Below are positions 7,908 through 16,075 of a stretch of DNA of 42,737 nt, piece after piece. Location: the NCBI RefSeq assembly GCF_002251755.1, contig NZ_NOXT01000095.1, forward strand, positions 1 to 42,737, written 5' to 3'. Position 1 is the stretch's first letter; each line of letters starts with the position of its first letter. This stretch comes from Sandarakinorhabdus cyanobacteriorum (GTDB taxonomy: Bacteria > Pseudomonadota > Alphaproteobacteria > Sphingomonadales > Sphingomonadaceae). The notes beneath the pieces were generated by a model. The model had not been told where the DNA came from. It did no database searches and saw only the letters and a program-made list of their open reading frames with translations. Made by a program: the position numbers and the translations under genes.

Positions 7908-8471
7908 TCAGGCCTTGAGCACCTTCCGGCGCTCGACGTGGAAGCGTTTCAGCTCCTCGGCGGGCGCCGGCCAATCCGGATCGGCACGGGCGGCGGCCGC
8001 GAAATCCTCCATCGCTGCTTTCAGATTGCCGGCCACTTCATGGGCCTGGGCCCGCGCGAAATAGGCGCGGGCCGGGCTTTTCGGTCCGATTTCAAGGCCA
8101 CGGCTGATCAGGGCAATGGCCTCGCTGGCCCGGCCTTCGATGCGGGACATGGCAATACCCTTGTTGATCCAGGCTTCGGCAAGGCCCGGCGCCGCCTGGA
8201 TGGCGAGATCGAAATCGGCCACCGCCTCGAGCAGCTTGCCCGCCTTCACCCGGGCGGCGCCGCGGTTCATCAGCATGGCGAGGCGCACCGGCAGCGCGAT
8301 GCCGGGCCGGCCGATGGCCCGGTTGCAGCGCGCCAGCTGGCCCCGGCTGGGCCGCGCCGCATCGGCGGCTTCGCGGCAGGGGCGGGCAATCGGGTCCTCA
8401 GCGGCAGCGGCGCCGGCCGCCGGGTCTGCTGCGGCCTGGGCCGCTGCAAGCAGCAACAGGGCCGCGATCAT
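7908..8471 (-). CDS. Secreted TPR-repeat protein
   Basis: A 187-residue protein with an N-terminal signal peptide (MIAALLLLAAAQAAADPA) and about three tetratricopeptide-type helix pairs from about residue 65: LAMLMNRGAARVKAGKLLEAVADFDLAI, AEAWINKGIAMSRIEGRASEAIALISRGL, and RAYFARAQAHEVAGNLKAAMEDF. TPR units mediate protein contacts, so a periplasmic scaffold or adaptor role is likely; no partner can be named. The ATG overlaps the stop of the DUF465 gene upstream (ATGA), giving a two-gene unit. Two cysteines (CREA and RCNRAIG) in the mature region could form a disulfide. Confidence 0.85.
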   Translation of the reverse strand: MIAALLLLAAAQAAADPAAGAAAAEDPIARPCREAADAARPSRGQLARCNRAIGRPGIALPVRLAMLMNRGAARVKAGKLLEAVADFDLAIQAAPGLAEAWINKGIAMSRIEGRASEAIALISRGLEIGPKSPARAYFARAQAHEVAGNLKAAMEDFAAAARADPDWPAPAEELKRFHVERRKVLKA

Positions 8472-8665
8472 GCGATGATGTCGGGGACCAGCTGATCCTC
8501 GAGCAGGCTGATCTCGTCCTTCAGGCGCAGCTTGCGCTTCTTGAAGCGTTGCAGCTGGATCATGTCGGGCATCGGCACCAGGCGCAGGGCATCGATGGCG
8601 GCATCCAGATCGCGATGCTCCATCCTCAGATATTCGATGCGGGCGCGGATCTCCGCTTCGTCCAC
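8468..8665 (-). CDS. DUF465 (YdcH) family small protein, 65 aa
   Basis: A short, highly charged helical protein. The typical DUF465 pattern is seen: an N-terminal helix with IRARIEYLRMEHRDLDAAID, a linker, then LQRFKKRKLRLKDEISLLEDQL, which reads as a helical hairpin. The start is GTG. DUF465 proteins are widespread in Proteobacteria and of unknown function. A second DUF465 gene lies about 215 bases away on the other strand, so the pair diverges from one intergenic region. The gene is translationally coupled to the TPR gene. Confidence 0.9.
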   Translation of the reverse strand: MDEAEIRARIEYLRMEHRDLDAAIDALRLVPMPDMIQLQRFKKRKLRLKDEISLLEDQLVPDIIA

Positions 8666-8881
8666 GGCTGGGCAGGCTCCGTTGTTGCGCGCGGCAAGAG
8701 ACTATCGGTTAACCAAAAGGGCGGGCCGGCTCAAGGGTGGCCGGGGCCCTGGCGGCGAATGCTGCCAATATGGCGGTGAATCGCCGCACGGGTGATGGAC
8801 TCGCGGTGCGAAGCATGATGCACTCTCCAGTCCCGACGCGGCCCAATCCGGGCAGCGCCTGTGAGCGAAGGGAGAGTATGA

Positions 8882-9040
8882 ATGCCCAACAGCCACCGGG
8901 ACATGCTGGCCGCCCGCCATGCCAGGCTGGACGCCAGACTGGGTGCCGAATTGAAGCGACCCGCGCCTGATGCTGCCATCCTGCGGCAATTGAAGGCCGA
9001 AAAACTGAAAGTGAAGGACGAATTGTCCCGCATCCATTGA
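8882..9040 (+). CDS. Second DUF465 (YdcH) family protein, 52 aa
   Basis: A 52-residue protein beginning MPNSHRDMLAARHARLDA and ending LKAEKLKVKDELSRIH. The N-terminal helix and the KAEKLKVKDEL helix give the DUF465 helical hairpin in shortened form. An AAGGGAGAG ribosome site at about 8868-8876 precedes the ATG at good spacing. A competing ATG four bases earlier is in another frame. Too short for many gene finders. It faces away from the longer DUF465 gene and lies on the plus strand just beyond the 5' side of the TPR unit. Function unknown; possibly a paralogue of its neighbour. Confidence 0.82.
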   Translation: MPNSHRDMLAARHARLDARLGAELKRPAPDAAILRQLKAEKLKVKDELSRIH

Positions 9041-9104
9041 GCGGGATGATGCCGCGCCGACCGGCCTGCGCTGATAGCGCAGCCCGGCGGCGCCAAGCGC
9101 CAAA

Positions 9105-9596
9105 CTATTCGTCGCGGCTGATCTTTTCGTCGCGCTCGTGGCGTTCCTGGGCATCGATCGTCATGGTGGCGATCGGACGGGCCTCCAGCCGGGCGAGGCT
9201 GATCGGCTCACCGGTGATCTCGCACCAGCCATAATCGCCGGTTTCGATGCGGCGCAGGGCGGCATCGATCTTGGAAATCAGCTTGCGCTGGCGGTCGCGG
9301 GTGCGCAGCTCGATGCCCCAATCGGTTTCGCTGGCGGCACGGTCGGTCAGATCAGGCTCGCGCAGCGGCTCGGCCTTCAGCGCTTCCAGTGTGCTTTCCG
9401 ATTCCTTCAGGATCTCGTCTTTCCACGCCAGCAGCTTCTTGCGGAAATAGGCCAGCTGCAGCGGGTTCATGAACTCTTCGTCGGCCGATGGCCGATAGCC
9501 GGGGGGCAGATCATCGCCGGGGGCCGGCACGATCAGCGGCCCGTCGTCACTGTTGCTGTCTGGCCCGGAAAATACACCTTGATACCCACTTTTCAT
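9105..9596 (-). CDS. dksA: DksA/TraR family RNA polymerase-binding regulator
   Basis: A 163-residue DksA-type protein that would enter the RNA polymerase secondary channel and act with ppGpp in the stringent response. Core features are the coiled-coil region (FMNPLQLAYFRKKLLAWKDEIL, then ESESTLEAL and LTDRAASETDW) and the C-terminal finger region (DYGWCEITGEPISLARLEARP). The finger has only one cysteine instead of four, as in many alphaproteobacterial DksA proteins, so zinc binding in the classic way is not possible. The DRAASETD tip keeps the acidic residue pattern. The start at MKSGYQ is preferred over upstream ATGs at 9605, 9626 and 9653 because a GGTGGG stretch precedes it and the extra residues are unlike the family. 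Confidence 0.9.
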   Translation of the reverse strand: MKSGYQGVFSGPDSNSDDGPLIVPAPGDDLPPGYRPSADEEFMNPLQLAYFRKKLLAWKDEILKESESTLEALKAEPLREPDLTDRAASETDWGIELRTRDRQRKLISKIDAALRRIETGDYGWCEITGEPISLARLEARPIATMTIDAQERHERDEKISRDE

Positions 9597-9763
9597 CGCC
9601 AGCATCCCACCAATCGCGCTGGCCATGCCCCCCAAGGCGGGTGGCAGTGCCAAACCCGAACCATCTGCCTGATCAGACCCCTCCGATCAGGCTTTCTCCC
9701 ACCGCCGCCCATATAGACAAGCCGCGAGAGCAGCAAGGGGCGATGCAGTGGTGCAGGGCAGAT

Positions 9764-10351
9764 TCAGCCCTTGATGCCGTCCAGCCGGGCCTGGAGGGCG
9801 GCCAACTGTTCCTTGAGCAGCGCCAGTTCCTCGGCGCTGGCGGCCGGCTTTTCGGCCGGCGGCGGGGTCGGCTGTGGCGGCGGCGCACGTTCGGTCGTGC
9901 GGAAGCGGCCGCCCGTCATCATGTCGGTCGCGGCCTGGAACATGGCGAGATTCTGCTTGGCCAGCTGTTCGAACGGCTTCATCGCCGCGTCGCGGAACTT
10001 GGCGTGATTCTCGGCAAAGGCTGCCATCGAGGCTTCGAGATAGTGGGGCACCATCGCCTGCATCGAATCGCCATACATGGCGATGATCTGGCGCAGGAAC
10101 GACACCGGCAGCATGGTCTGGCCGCCGGCTTCCCCTTCCATCACGATCTGGGTGAGCACGGAGCGGGTGATATCCTCCCCGGTACGGGCGTCGAACACCT
10201 GGAAATCGCGGCCGTCGCGCGTCATCTCCGCCAGATGTTCCAGCGTGATGTAGCTTGACGTTTCGGTGTTGTAGAGCCGACGGTTGGCGTATTTCTTGAT
10301 GACGATGGGCGCTTTGCCCGCCTTGGCGTCGGAGGAGGAAGCAGCGGCCAT
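9764..10351 (-). CDS. phaR: Polyhydroxyalkanoate synthesis regulator PhaR
   Basis: A 195-residue repressor of PHA granule genes that senses PHA polymer. The N-terminal PHB/PHA accumulation regulator DNA-binding domain (about 16-75) reads IVIKKYANRRLYNTETSSYITL and DFQVFDARTGEDITRSVLTQIV. The PHB_acc repeat-like region follows (FLRQIIAMYGDSMQAMVPHYLEASMAAF and MKPFEQLAKQNLAMF). The tail is proline-rich and then helical. The start MAAASSS at 10351 has GGGAG eight bases upstream; longer ATG starts at 10378 and 10396 lack one. It is divergent from the PhaC-like gene across 80 bases that include a TGC/GCA-rich segment, a likely PhaR operator. Confidence 0.93.
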   Translation of the reverse strand: MAAASSSDAKAGKAPIVIKKYANRRLYNTETSSYITLEHLAEMTRDGRDFQVFDARTGEDITRSVLTQIVMEGEAGGQTMLPVSFLRQIIAMYGDSMQAMVPHYLEASMAAFAENHAKFRDAAMKPFEQLAKQNLAMFQAATDMMTGGRFRTTERAPPPQPTPPPAEKPAASAEELALLKEQLAALQARLDGIKG

Positions 10352-10398
10352 GAGGACTCCCGGAACGGTCTCTGTCATTATCGCTAGCACGGTCATGT

Positions 10399-10431
10399 GT
10401 TGCGGTGCAATGCCGCAGGTGCAGCACTGCC
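10399..10431. promoter_or_regulatory. TGC/GCA-rich segment, possible PhaR operator
   Basis: In about 33 bases at least seven TGC or GCA triplets occur, including the dyad TGCGG-TGCAATG-CCGCA at 10401-10417, directly before the start of the PhaC-like gene. PhaR of Paracoccus and Rhodobacter binds TGC-rich dyads with CTGC/GCAG half sites. The assignment is by resemblance only. Confidence 0.4.
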
Positions 10432-11430
10432 ATGGCTGAGCATCGGCGAGATCGGGGGCCGCACCCGCTGCCGCTGTTCCTGGGCACGGTGCAGGCGGTG
10501 TGCGGGGATGACCGGGCGCGGCTGGCACGGGTGCTGGCCGCGCTGGCGCGCTATCAGCAGGCGCCGCCCCCGCCGCCGCGCGCCGCCTGGCCCGAGTTGG
10601 CGCGCGTGGGCGGCGTTGCCTTGCGCGCCGGGGCGGAACGCGGCCAGCCGCTGGTGCTGGTGCCATCCCTGATCAACGCGCCTGATGTGCTGGATCTGGG
10701 GCCGGGGCAGAGCCTGGCGGCGCACCTGGCCGCAGCCGGGTTCCGGCCGTTGCTGGTGGATTGGGGGCTGCAGCCGGAACCGCTGGGGCTGGCAGCGCTG
10801 GTGGACGAGCGGCTGGTGCCGTTGATCGCGGGGCTGGGCGAAGCGGTGCCGATGCTGGGTTATTGCCTGGGCGGCACGCTGGCGCTGGCGGCGGCGCGCG
10901 CCGGGGTGGCCAGCCGGCTGGCGTTGCTGGCGGCGCCCTGGCGCTTTGGCGGCTATGGCGATGCCGGGCGGGCGGCACTGGGCCAGTGGTGGCAACAGGC
11001 ACGGCCGCTGGCCGAACCGCTGGGCGCCGTGCCGATGGACCTGTTGCAACCGGCCTTCTGGTCCCTGGATCCGGCCAGCCTGGTGGCGAAATATGAGCGG
11101 CTGGCGGCGGCCGATGATGCGGCGGTGGCCGGCTTTGCCCGGCTGGAGGATTGGGCCAACGGCGGCGCGCCGATCAGCCTGGCCGCCGCCGCCGATCTGG
11201 CCGGCCTGTTCGAGGCCGGGGCGCACGGGCTGGGCGGCGATGCGCTGCCAGCTATCCCGCTGCTGGATGTGGTGGCGATGGCCGATCGCATCGTGCCGGC
11301 CGCCGCCGCGCTGACCGACCCGGGCGATGCCCGCCGGCTGGAGATCATGGGCGGCCATGTCGGCATGGTGGTGGGCGGCCGGGCGCCGGAGCGGTTGTGG
11401 GCGCCGTTGACCCGGTGGCTGCAGGCTTGA
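10432..11430 (+). CDS. Short PHA synthase-like (PhaC family) alpha/beta-hydrolase protein
   Basis: A 332-residue alpha/beta-hydrolase of the PHA synthase family. PhaC landmarks are [17 protein letters not shown] (cf. the PLLIVPPxINKFYILDL block), VDWG at 110-112, and the PhaC-type lipase box GYCLGG with catalytic cysteine C145. ADRIVP supplies D285, and GGHVG supplies H309. Class I synthases are about 560-600 residues with a large N-terminal domain; this protein lacks it and is close in length to class III PhaC. No PhaE partner is visible nearby. It may make short- or medium-chain PHA, or be a PHA hydrolase or transferase. It is divergent from phaR and 73 bases upstream of the thiolase gene on the same strand. 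The chosen ATG gives MAEHRR; a GTG start 27 bases upstream is possible. Confidence 0.75.
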   Translation: MAEHRRDRGPHPLPLFLGTVQAVCGDDRARLARVLAALARYQQAPPPPPRAAWPELARVGGVALRAGAERGQPLVLVPSLINAPDVLDLGPGQSLAAHLAAAGFRPLLVDWGLQPEPLGLAALVDERLVPLIAGLGEAVPMLGYCLGGTLALAAARAGVASRLALLAAPWRFGGYGDAGRAALGQWWQQARPLAEPLGAVPMDLLQPAFWSLDPASLVAKYERLAAADDAAVAGFARLEDWANGGAPISLAAAADLAGLFEAGAHGLGGDALPAIPLLDVVAMADRIVPAAAALTDPGDARRLEIMGGHVGMVVGGRAPERLWAPLTRWLQA

Positions 11431-11503
11431 TCCAAAGGGCCATGGTGCAGCGCGGCAAACTTGCCTAGGCTTTGGACTGCGACTCGAAACCAGAGGAGAC
11501 CCC

Positions 11504-12679
11504 ATGAGCAACATCGTCATCACCGCCGCCCGCCGCACCGCCGTGGGCAGTTTCCTGGGCAGCTTTGCCAGCACGCCGGCCCATCTGCTGGGCAAGGCGG
11601 CGATCGAGGCTGCGCTGGCCGATGCCGGCGTGGCCGCCGACGAGGTGGGCGAGGTGATCCTGGGCCAGGTGTTGACCGCCGGCTACGGCCAGAACCCGGC
11701 CCGGCAGGCGTCGCTCGCCGCCGGCATCACGCAGGATGCGCCGGCTTATGGTGTCAACCAGGTCTGTGGTTCGGGCCTGCGCGCGGTGGCGATGGCGGCC
11801 CAGGCGATTGCCAATGGCGATGCCGGCATCGTGGTCGCCGGCGGCCAGGAATCGATGAGCCTTTCGATGCATGCCCAGGCCCTGCGCGCTGGGCAGAAGA
11901 TGGGCCACATGGAATTGGTGGACACCATGATCAAGGATGGCCTGTGGGATGCCTTCAATGGCTATCACATGGGCATCACTGCGGAAAACGTGGCTGAAAT
12001 GTATCAGATCAGCCGCGCCGCCCAGGATGAATTTGCCGTGGCCAGCCAGAACAAGGCCAGCGCGGCGCGCGCCGCCGGCCGCTTTGCTGCCGAAATCGCG
12101 CCCGTCACCGTGAAGGGCCGCAAGGGCGATACCATCATCGACACCGATGAATATATCCGCGACGGCGTGACCATCGATGGCGTGTCGGGCCTGAAGGGCG
12201 CCTTCAAGAAGGACGGCACAGTGACGGCCGCCAACGCCAGCGGCATCAACGATGGCGCCGCCGCGCTGGTGCTGATGAGCGAGGCCGAGGCGCTGCGCCG
12301 CGGCGCGCCCATCCTCGCCCGCATTGCCGGCTTTGCCAGCGTGGGCGTCGATCCGAAGATCATGGGCATCGGCCCGGTGCCGGCCAGCCGCAAGGCGCTG
12401 GCCAAGGCGGGCTGGAGCGTGGCCGATCTGGATTTGGTGGAAGCCAATGAGGCGTTCGCCGCGCAGGCGCTGGCGGTGGGCCAGGAACTGGGACTGGACC
12501 CGGCCAAGCTGAACGTCAACGGCGGTGCCATCGCCATCGGCCACCCGATCGGCGCATCGGGTGCGCGCGTGCTGGTGACATTGCTGCACGAAATGGGCCG
12601 GCGTGATGCGAAGAAGGGCCTGGCGACATTGTGCATTGGCGGCGGCATGGGCATTGCGATGGCCGTTGAGCGGGGCTGA
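11504..12679 (+). CDS. phaA: Acetyl-CoA acetyltransferase (biosynthetic thiolase, PhaA type)
   Basis: A 391-residue thiolase II that condenses two acetyl-CoA to acetoacetyl-CoA, the first step of PHB synthesis, and runs the reverse in degradation. Catalytic residues are in place: C88 in NQVCGSG, H347 in [10 protein letters not shown] and C377 in CIGGGMG. N-terminal [13 protein letters not shown] and [13 protein letters not shown] are canonical. The length equals that of Zoogloea PhaA. AGAGGAG stands upstream of the ATG. The gene follows the PhaC-like gene and phaR, which supports a role in PHA turnover; no phaB reductase is in this window. Half of a dispersed repeat lies just downstream at 12702-12757. 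Confidence 0.95.
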   Translation: MSNIVITAARRTAVGSFLGSFASTPAHLLGKAAIEAALADAGVAADEVGEVILGQVLTAGYGQNPARQASLAAGITQDAPAYGVNQVCGSGLRAVAMAAQAIANGDAGIVVAGGQESMSLSMHAQALRAGQKMGHMELVDTMIKDGLWDAFNGYHMGITAENVAEMYQISRAAQDEFAVASQNKASAARAAGRFAAEIAPVTVKGRKGDTIIDTDEYIRDGVTIDGVSGLKGAFKKDGTVTAANASGINDGAAALVLMSEAEALRRGAPILARIAGFASVGVDPKIMGIGPVPASRKALAKAGWSVADLDLVEANEAFAAQALAVGQELGLDPAKLNVNGGAIAIGHPIGASGARVLVTLLHEMGRRDAKKGLATLCIGGGMGIAMAVERG

Positions 12680-12701
12680 GGCGCGGCGGCCGGTGCCGGC
12701 A

Positions 12702-12757
12702 GCGCCCCTCCGTCGGCCTGCGGCCGCCACCTCCCCAAACAAGTTTGGAGAGGATCT
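12702..12757. repeat. Dispersed palindromic repeat, copy C (single arm)
   Basis: One arm of the repeat seen at 6400 and 13761: CGCCCCTCCGTCGGCC, a GC-rich bulge, then CACCTCCCCAAACAAGTTTGGAGAGGATC. The AAACAAGTTT core with flanking CTCCCC/GGAGAGG is shared with the right arm of copy B. It lies in the 123-base gap between the thiolase and methyltransferase genes. Confidence 0.8.
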
Positions 12758-12802
12758 GAAGGCCCTTCCCGCCTCGGCCATTCCGCGCCATAACCCCGGG
12801 CC

Positions 12803-13321
12803 ATGATCCGCGACGCCACTCCGCTGGAACGCCTGTTTGCCGGGAAGGGCCATGGCCGCTTGCTGGTGCTGGGCCGCCCGCCGGAGCGGGTGCCGCTCAA
12901 CCTGGAGGGGTGGGAGCGGCTGGCCTGCGTGGCGGCGCGGGATGAGGATATCAGACCCGGCACGGTGCGCGCCGATCCCCATCATCTGCCGTTTCATGAA
13001 GCCCTGTTCGACAAGGCGCTGCTGTCGGCGCCCTTGCTGCAGCCGCGGCTGATGCTGCGCGAATTGTGGCGGGTGCTGTCACCGGCGGGGTTGGCCGTGC
13101 TGATCGTGCGGGCGCGGCGGCCCTGGCACCAGAAGGATATCGGCTGGCTGCGCGAGCCGCTGCAGTTGCGGCTGGACGAAGCTATGTTCGAGGTGATCGA
13201 CTGGCGGGTGGAAACCCTGCCCGAGCGTTATCATGTCGTGCTGGTCGCCAAGACGGATTGGCAGAAGCCGGTGCTGGTGGGCGCCGCCGATCCGGCGATG
13301 GTGCCCCGACTGATAAACTGA
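12803..13321 (+). CDS. Methyltransferase-like protein (class I SAM fold, degenerate)
   Basis: A 172-residue protein. The region around residues 55-105 reads ADPHHLPFHEALFDKALLS, then LMLRELWRVLSPAGLAVLIV, the typical post-I region of class I SAM-dependent methyltransferases of the UbiE/SmtA group. The SAM-binding motif I (ExGxGxG) is not recognisable: the corresponding strand reads GRLLVLGRPPERV. The protein may therefore bind SAM atypically or have a non-catalytic role. It is encoded 30 bases upstream of the thioesterase gene on the same strand. A GC-rich spacer with repeat copy C precedes it. No specific substrate can be inferred. Confidence 0.7.
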   Translation: MIRDATPLERLFAGKGHGRLLVLGRPPERVPLNLEGWERLACVAARDEDIRPGTVRADPHHLPFHEALFDKALLSAPLLQPRLMLRELWRVLSPAGLAVLIVRARRPWHQKDIGWLREPLQLRLDEAMFEVIDWRVETLPERYHVVLVAKTDWQKPVLVGAADPAMVPRLIN

Positions 13322-13351
13322 CGCCTCATCAACTGACGATTGGGAACCGCA

Positions 13352-13753
13352 ATGGATGACGCCGCCCTGGCCGCCGTGGTGAAGATGGTGCCGTTTTCTG
13401 CGCATCTCGGCTTTGAGATCAAGGAAATGGGGCCGGAACGGGTGGTGGTGCATGCCGTCATCCGGCCGGAATTTTGCACATCGGGCGGTACCGCCCATGG
13501 CGGCTTTCTGATGGCGCTGGCCGATTTCACCGGTGCGGTGGCGGCCTTCCAGGTGCTGCCCGAAGGCGCAAAGGGCACGACGACGATCGAATCAAAGACC
13601 AACATGATGGGGGCCATCCCGGTTGGAACCACGCTGGTGGCCACCGCAACGCCGCTGCATGTTGGCCGGCGCACCAGCGTGTGGGTGACGCGGGTGGAAA
13701 GTGCGGCGGGCAAGCTGGCGAGCGTGACGACGCAGACGCAGATGGCGCTGTGA
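13352..13753 (+). CDS. PaaI-type thioesterase (hotdog fold)
   Basis: A 133-residue hotdog-fold protein. The signature is CTSGGTAHGGFLMALADFTGAVAA (residues 42-65), which matches the HGG...LAD core of the PaaI/YdiI acyl-CoA thioesterases. The second half has ESKTNMMGAIPVGTTLVATATPLHVGRRTSVWVTRV, typical of the long strands. It would hydrolyse acyl-CoA or aryl-CoA thioesters in the cytoplasm. The ATG at 13352 is preferred to a TTG at 13340. The repeat copy B follows eight bases after its stop. It forms a probable pair with the upstream methyltransferase-like gene. Confidence 0.88.
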   Translation: MDDAALAAVVKMVPFSAHLGFEIKEMGPERVVVHAVIRPEFCTSGGTAHGGFLMALADFTGAVAAFQVLPEGAKGTTTIESKTNMMGAIPVGTTLVATATPLHVGRRTSVWVTRVESAAGKLASVTTQTQMAL

Positions 13754-13760
13754 CGTGGCG

Positions 13761-13892
13761 GTCCTCCCCCTCTGGGGGAGGTGCCCGAAGGGCGGAGGGG
13801 GCTGGCGTGTGTGGTCCTTGCCGCCCTCTTCATCGCAGCCCCTCCGCCTCGCTGCGCTCGGCACCTCCCCAAACAAGTTTGGGGAGGATCCT
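13761..13892. repeat. Dispersed palindromic repeat, copy B (paired arms)
   Basis: The left arm (13761-13801) carries CCTCCCCCTCTGGGGGAGG, GTGCCCGAAGGGC and GGAGGGG. The right arm (13838-13892) carries CCCCTCCGCCTCGCTGCG and CACCTCCCCAAACAAGTTTGGGGAGGATC. The two arms face each other over a centre of about 36 bases. It fills the gap between the convergent thioesterase and DUF1905 genes, where it could also serve as a transcription end signal. Confidence 0.85.
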
Positions 13893-13894
13893 GT

Positions 13895-14293
13895 TCAGAG
13901 ACTGAGCTCCACCGTCACCGTGTCCCCCTCGCCCACGCCTTCCTTTTTCCGCACGGCGGCCTTGACCGGCAGCAGATAGCCGCCGGCCTCTTTCGAGGGG
14001 AACACCGAGGTCGCCCATGAGGTGCCGCCCAGCCGCACCTTCACATAGACGCTGCCCCAGGCCGCCGACCGGCCCGGCGCGCCGGCGCGGATGCCATCGG
14101 CCACCGGGCCGGTGATGGTGAGGAAATGCCAGCTCATCGGGCTGGGCTTGCCGCCGGCCGCAGCATTGTCGGCCGATTTGCCCTTCCAGATCCACAGCGG
14201 GCCGGTGAAGGTCCATGCGCCGCCGGCCGGCAGATCATGGCCCAGTTCCTCGCGCAGGAAGCGGATCAGTTCGGGATCGAGATCAGGGTCCAA
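13895..14293 (-). CDS. DUF1905 domain protein
   Basis: A 132-residue protein carrying the DUF1905 pattern: AWTFTGPLWIWKGK near residue 30, MSWHFLTITGPVADGIR, then WGSVYVKVRLGGTSWATSVFPSKEAGGYLLPVKAAVRKKEGVGEGDTVTV. The family fold is a compact beta structure found alone or fused to other domains; its function is unknown. The start is TTG with GGAG seven bases upstream; no in-frame ATG is available before the domain. It ends two bases from repeat copy B and is convergent with the thioesterase gene. The next gene upstream is metW on the same strand, 28 bases away. Confidence 0.85.
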   Translation of the reverse strand: MDPDLDPELIRFLREELGHDLPAGGAWTFTGPLWIWKGKSADNAAAGGKPSPMSWHFLTITGPVADGIRAGAPGRSAAWGSVYVKVRLGGTSWATSVFPSKEAGGYLLPVKAAVRKKEGVGEGDTVTVELSL

Positions 14294-14321
14294 GATCAGG
14301 CTCCATCGGCGCGATGATAGC

Positions 14322-14915
14322 CTATCGCCGCAGGACGAACACCCCGGTATCGGCCAGGAGATTGGACCAAAGACTGACCGGTCGTCCGGCAGACAGGCCG
14401 GTGGCGCGTTCCACCGTCAGCCCCATTTCGGCGGCCAGCGCCTCGAAATCGGCGATGGTGCAGAAATGGATGTTGGGCGTTTCGTGCCAGCTGACCGGCA
14501 ACGAGCGGGTGACCGGCATGCGGCCACCGAGCGTGAGGCTCAACCGCACCCGCCAATGGCCGAAATTGGGGAAGGAGACGATGGCGCTGCGGCCGATGCG
14601 CACCAGTTCGGCAAGGACCGCGGCCGGCCGCTGCATCGCCTGCAGCGTGTTGGAGAGGATGACGACATCAAAGGCGGCATCGGGATAATCGGCCAGATCG
14701 GTATCGGCATCGCCCTGCACCACGGCAAGGCCCCGGCCGACGGCGCTCGCCACGTCCGCAGCGTCCAGTTCGATGCCGCGGCCTTCCACCCCCTTGGTGT
14801 CGCGCAGCCAGGCCAAAAGCTGGCCATTGCCGCAGCCGATATCGAGCACGCGCGCGCCTTCGGGCACGGCGGCTGCGACGGCGGCGAGATCGGGGCGCAG
14901 CGGAATTGGGGTCAT
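14322..14915 (-). CDS. metW: MetW methyltransferase-fold protein
   Basis: A 197-residue class I SAM-fold protein. Motif I is [15 protein letters not shown] (residues 21-35), followed by [15 protein letters not shown] and [16 protein letters not shown]. The family signature [11 protein letters not shown] and the C-terminal [24 protein letters not shown] point to MetW. MetW is encoded with metX in many Proteobacteria, and it has been linked to MetX activity in methionine synthesis. The ATG overlaps the metX stop (ATGA at 14912-14915), so it is translated right after metX. Methionine demand therefore probably sets both. Confidence 0.95.
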   Translation of the reverse strand: MTPIPLRPDLAAVAAAVPEGARVLDIGCGNGQLLAWLRDTKGVEGRGIELDAADVASAVGRGLAVVQGDADTDLADYPDAAFDVVILSNTLQAMQRPAAVLAELVRIGRSAIVSFPNFGHWRVRLSLTLGGRMPVTRSLPVSWHETPNIHFCTIADFEALAAEMGLTVERATGLSAGRPVSLWSNLLADTGVFVLRR

Positions 14916-16015
14916 GCCGCGAGGAACCCATGGACAACGCGGTTCATTTCCGGCGCGTCGAGCAGGAAGGCATCATGGCCGAACGGGCTTTCCAGCTCGA
15001 CGAAGGACACCGGCGCCCCGGCGGCGTTGAGCGCACGCACGATGCGGCGGCTTTCGGCGGTGGGATAAAGCCAGTCGGAGGTGAAGGAGACGAGCGCGAA
15101 GCGGCAGGGGCTGCCGGCAAAGGCGCGGGCGAGATTGCCGCCAAAGGGCTCGGCCAGATCGAAATAATCCATGGCGCGGGTGATGTAGAGATAGGAATTG
15201 GCGTCGAACCGCTCCACGAACGACAGACCCTGGTGGCGCAGATAGGATTCGACCTGGAAATCGGCATCGAAGCCAAACGACACGGCGTCGCGGTTCTGCA
15301 GGCGGCGGCCGAATTTTTCGGTGAGGCCGGCTTCGGACAAATAGGTGATGTGCGCGGCCATGCGGGCGACGGCGAGGCCATCGGCAGGCGGTGCATCGGG
15401 CGCATAGAGCCCGCCCTGCCACTTGGGATCGGCCATGATCGCCTGGCGGCCGACTTCGTGGAAGGCGATGTTCTGCGCCGAATGGCGGGCGGCGGTGGCG
15501 ATGGCAACGACCTTCTGCACACGTGCGGGGTGATTCACCGCCCAGGTCAGCGCCTGCATGCCGCCCATCGAGCCGCCGATCACGGCATGCAATTGCGCGA
15601 TGCCGAGATGATCGAGCAGGCGGGTCTGCGCCGCCACCATGTCGCCGATGGTGATGACTGGAAAGCGCATGGCATAAGGCTGGCCGTCGCGCGGATCGAT
15701 CGAAGTCGGCCCGCTAGAGCCCATGCAGCCACCCAGCACATTGGCGCAGATGACGAACCAGTGTTCGGGATCAACCGGCTTGCCGGGGCCAACCAGCCGT
15801 GTCCACCAGCCCGGCTTGCCGGTGCGCGGGTGGGTGCTGGCCACATATTGATCCAGTGTGAGCGCGTGGCAGATCAGGATGGCGTTGCTGGCGTTGGCGT
15901 TCAGCCGGCCATAGGTTTCATAGGCGACGGTGAGTTCGGGCAGCACGCCGCCACCGGCGAGCGGGAAGTCGCCGGGCAGGATGATGCGTTTGTCGAGGCC
16001 GAAACGTTGGTCCAT
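14912..16015 (-). CDS. metX: Homoserine O-acyltransferase MetX
   Basis: A 367-residue alpha/beta-hydrolase acyltransferase that transfers an acyl group to homoserine, entering methionine synthesis. The catalytic triad is visible: S149 in GGSMGGMQ, D314 in FTSDWLYP and H347 in [16 protein letters not shown] and [13 protein letters not shown] are family landmarks. Whether the acyl donor is acetyl- or succinyl-CoA cannot be read with confidence; many MetX proteins encoded with metW use succinyl-CoA. The start is the ATG giving MDQRFGLDK; the longer frame runs into the divergent hisC. It shares a 60-base divergent spacer with hisC. Confidence 0.94.
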   Translation of the reverse strand: MDQRFGLDKRIILPGDFPLAGGGVLPELTVAYETYGRLNANASNAILICHALTLDQYVASTHPRTGKPGWWTRLVGPGKPVDPEHWFVICANVLGGCMGSSGPTSIDPRDGQPYAMRFPVITIGDMVAAQTRLLDHLGIAQLHAVIGGSMGGMQALTWAVNHPARVQKVVAIATAARHSAQNIAFHEVGRQAIMADPKWQGGLYAPDAPPADGLAVARMAAHITYLSEAGLTEKFGRRLQNRDAVSFGFDADFQVESYLRHQGLSFVERFDANSYLYITRAMDYFDLAEPFGGNLARAFAGSPCRFALVSFTSDWLYPTAESRRIVRALNAAGAPVSFVELESPFGHDAFLLDAPEMNRVVHGFLAA

Positions 16016-16075
16016 CGGGCGCCCAGATAAAGCCGTGGGGGTGACGGGGGAAGCGATATTCGCTAACGCGCCCGC

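Noticed and set aside
8701-8715. CtrA-type binding site (GGTTAACC near 8706)
   Set aside because: Only a short half-site-like palindrome; no second TTAA at the standard seven-base spacing.
9105-9596. Loss of DksA zinc cysteines as a defect
   Set aside because: Single-cysteine DksA is common in Alphaproteobacteria; this is a normal variant rather than damage.
11465-12997. A 510-codon minus-strand frame opposite the thiolase gene
   Set aside because: Shadow of phaA; the plus-strand protein is unmistakable.
16016-16075. SAM-II-type riboswitch upstream of metX
   Set aside because: The spacer to hisC is only 60 bases and shows none of the conserved SAM-II pseudoknot sequence.
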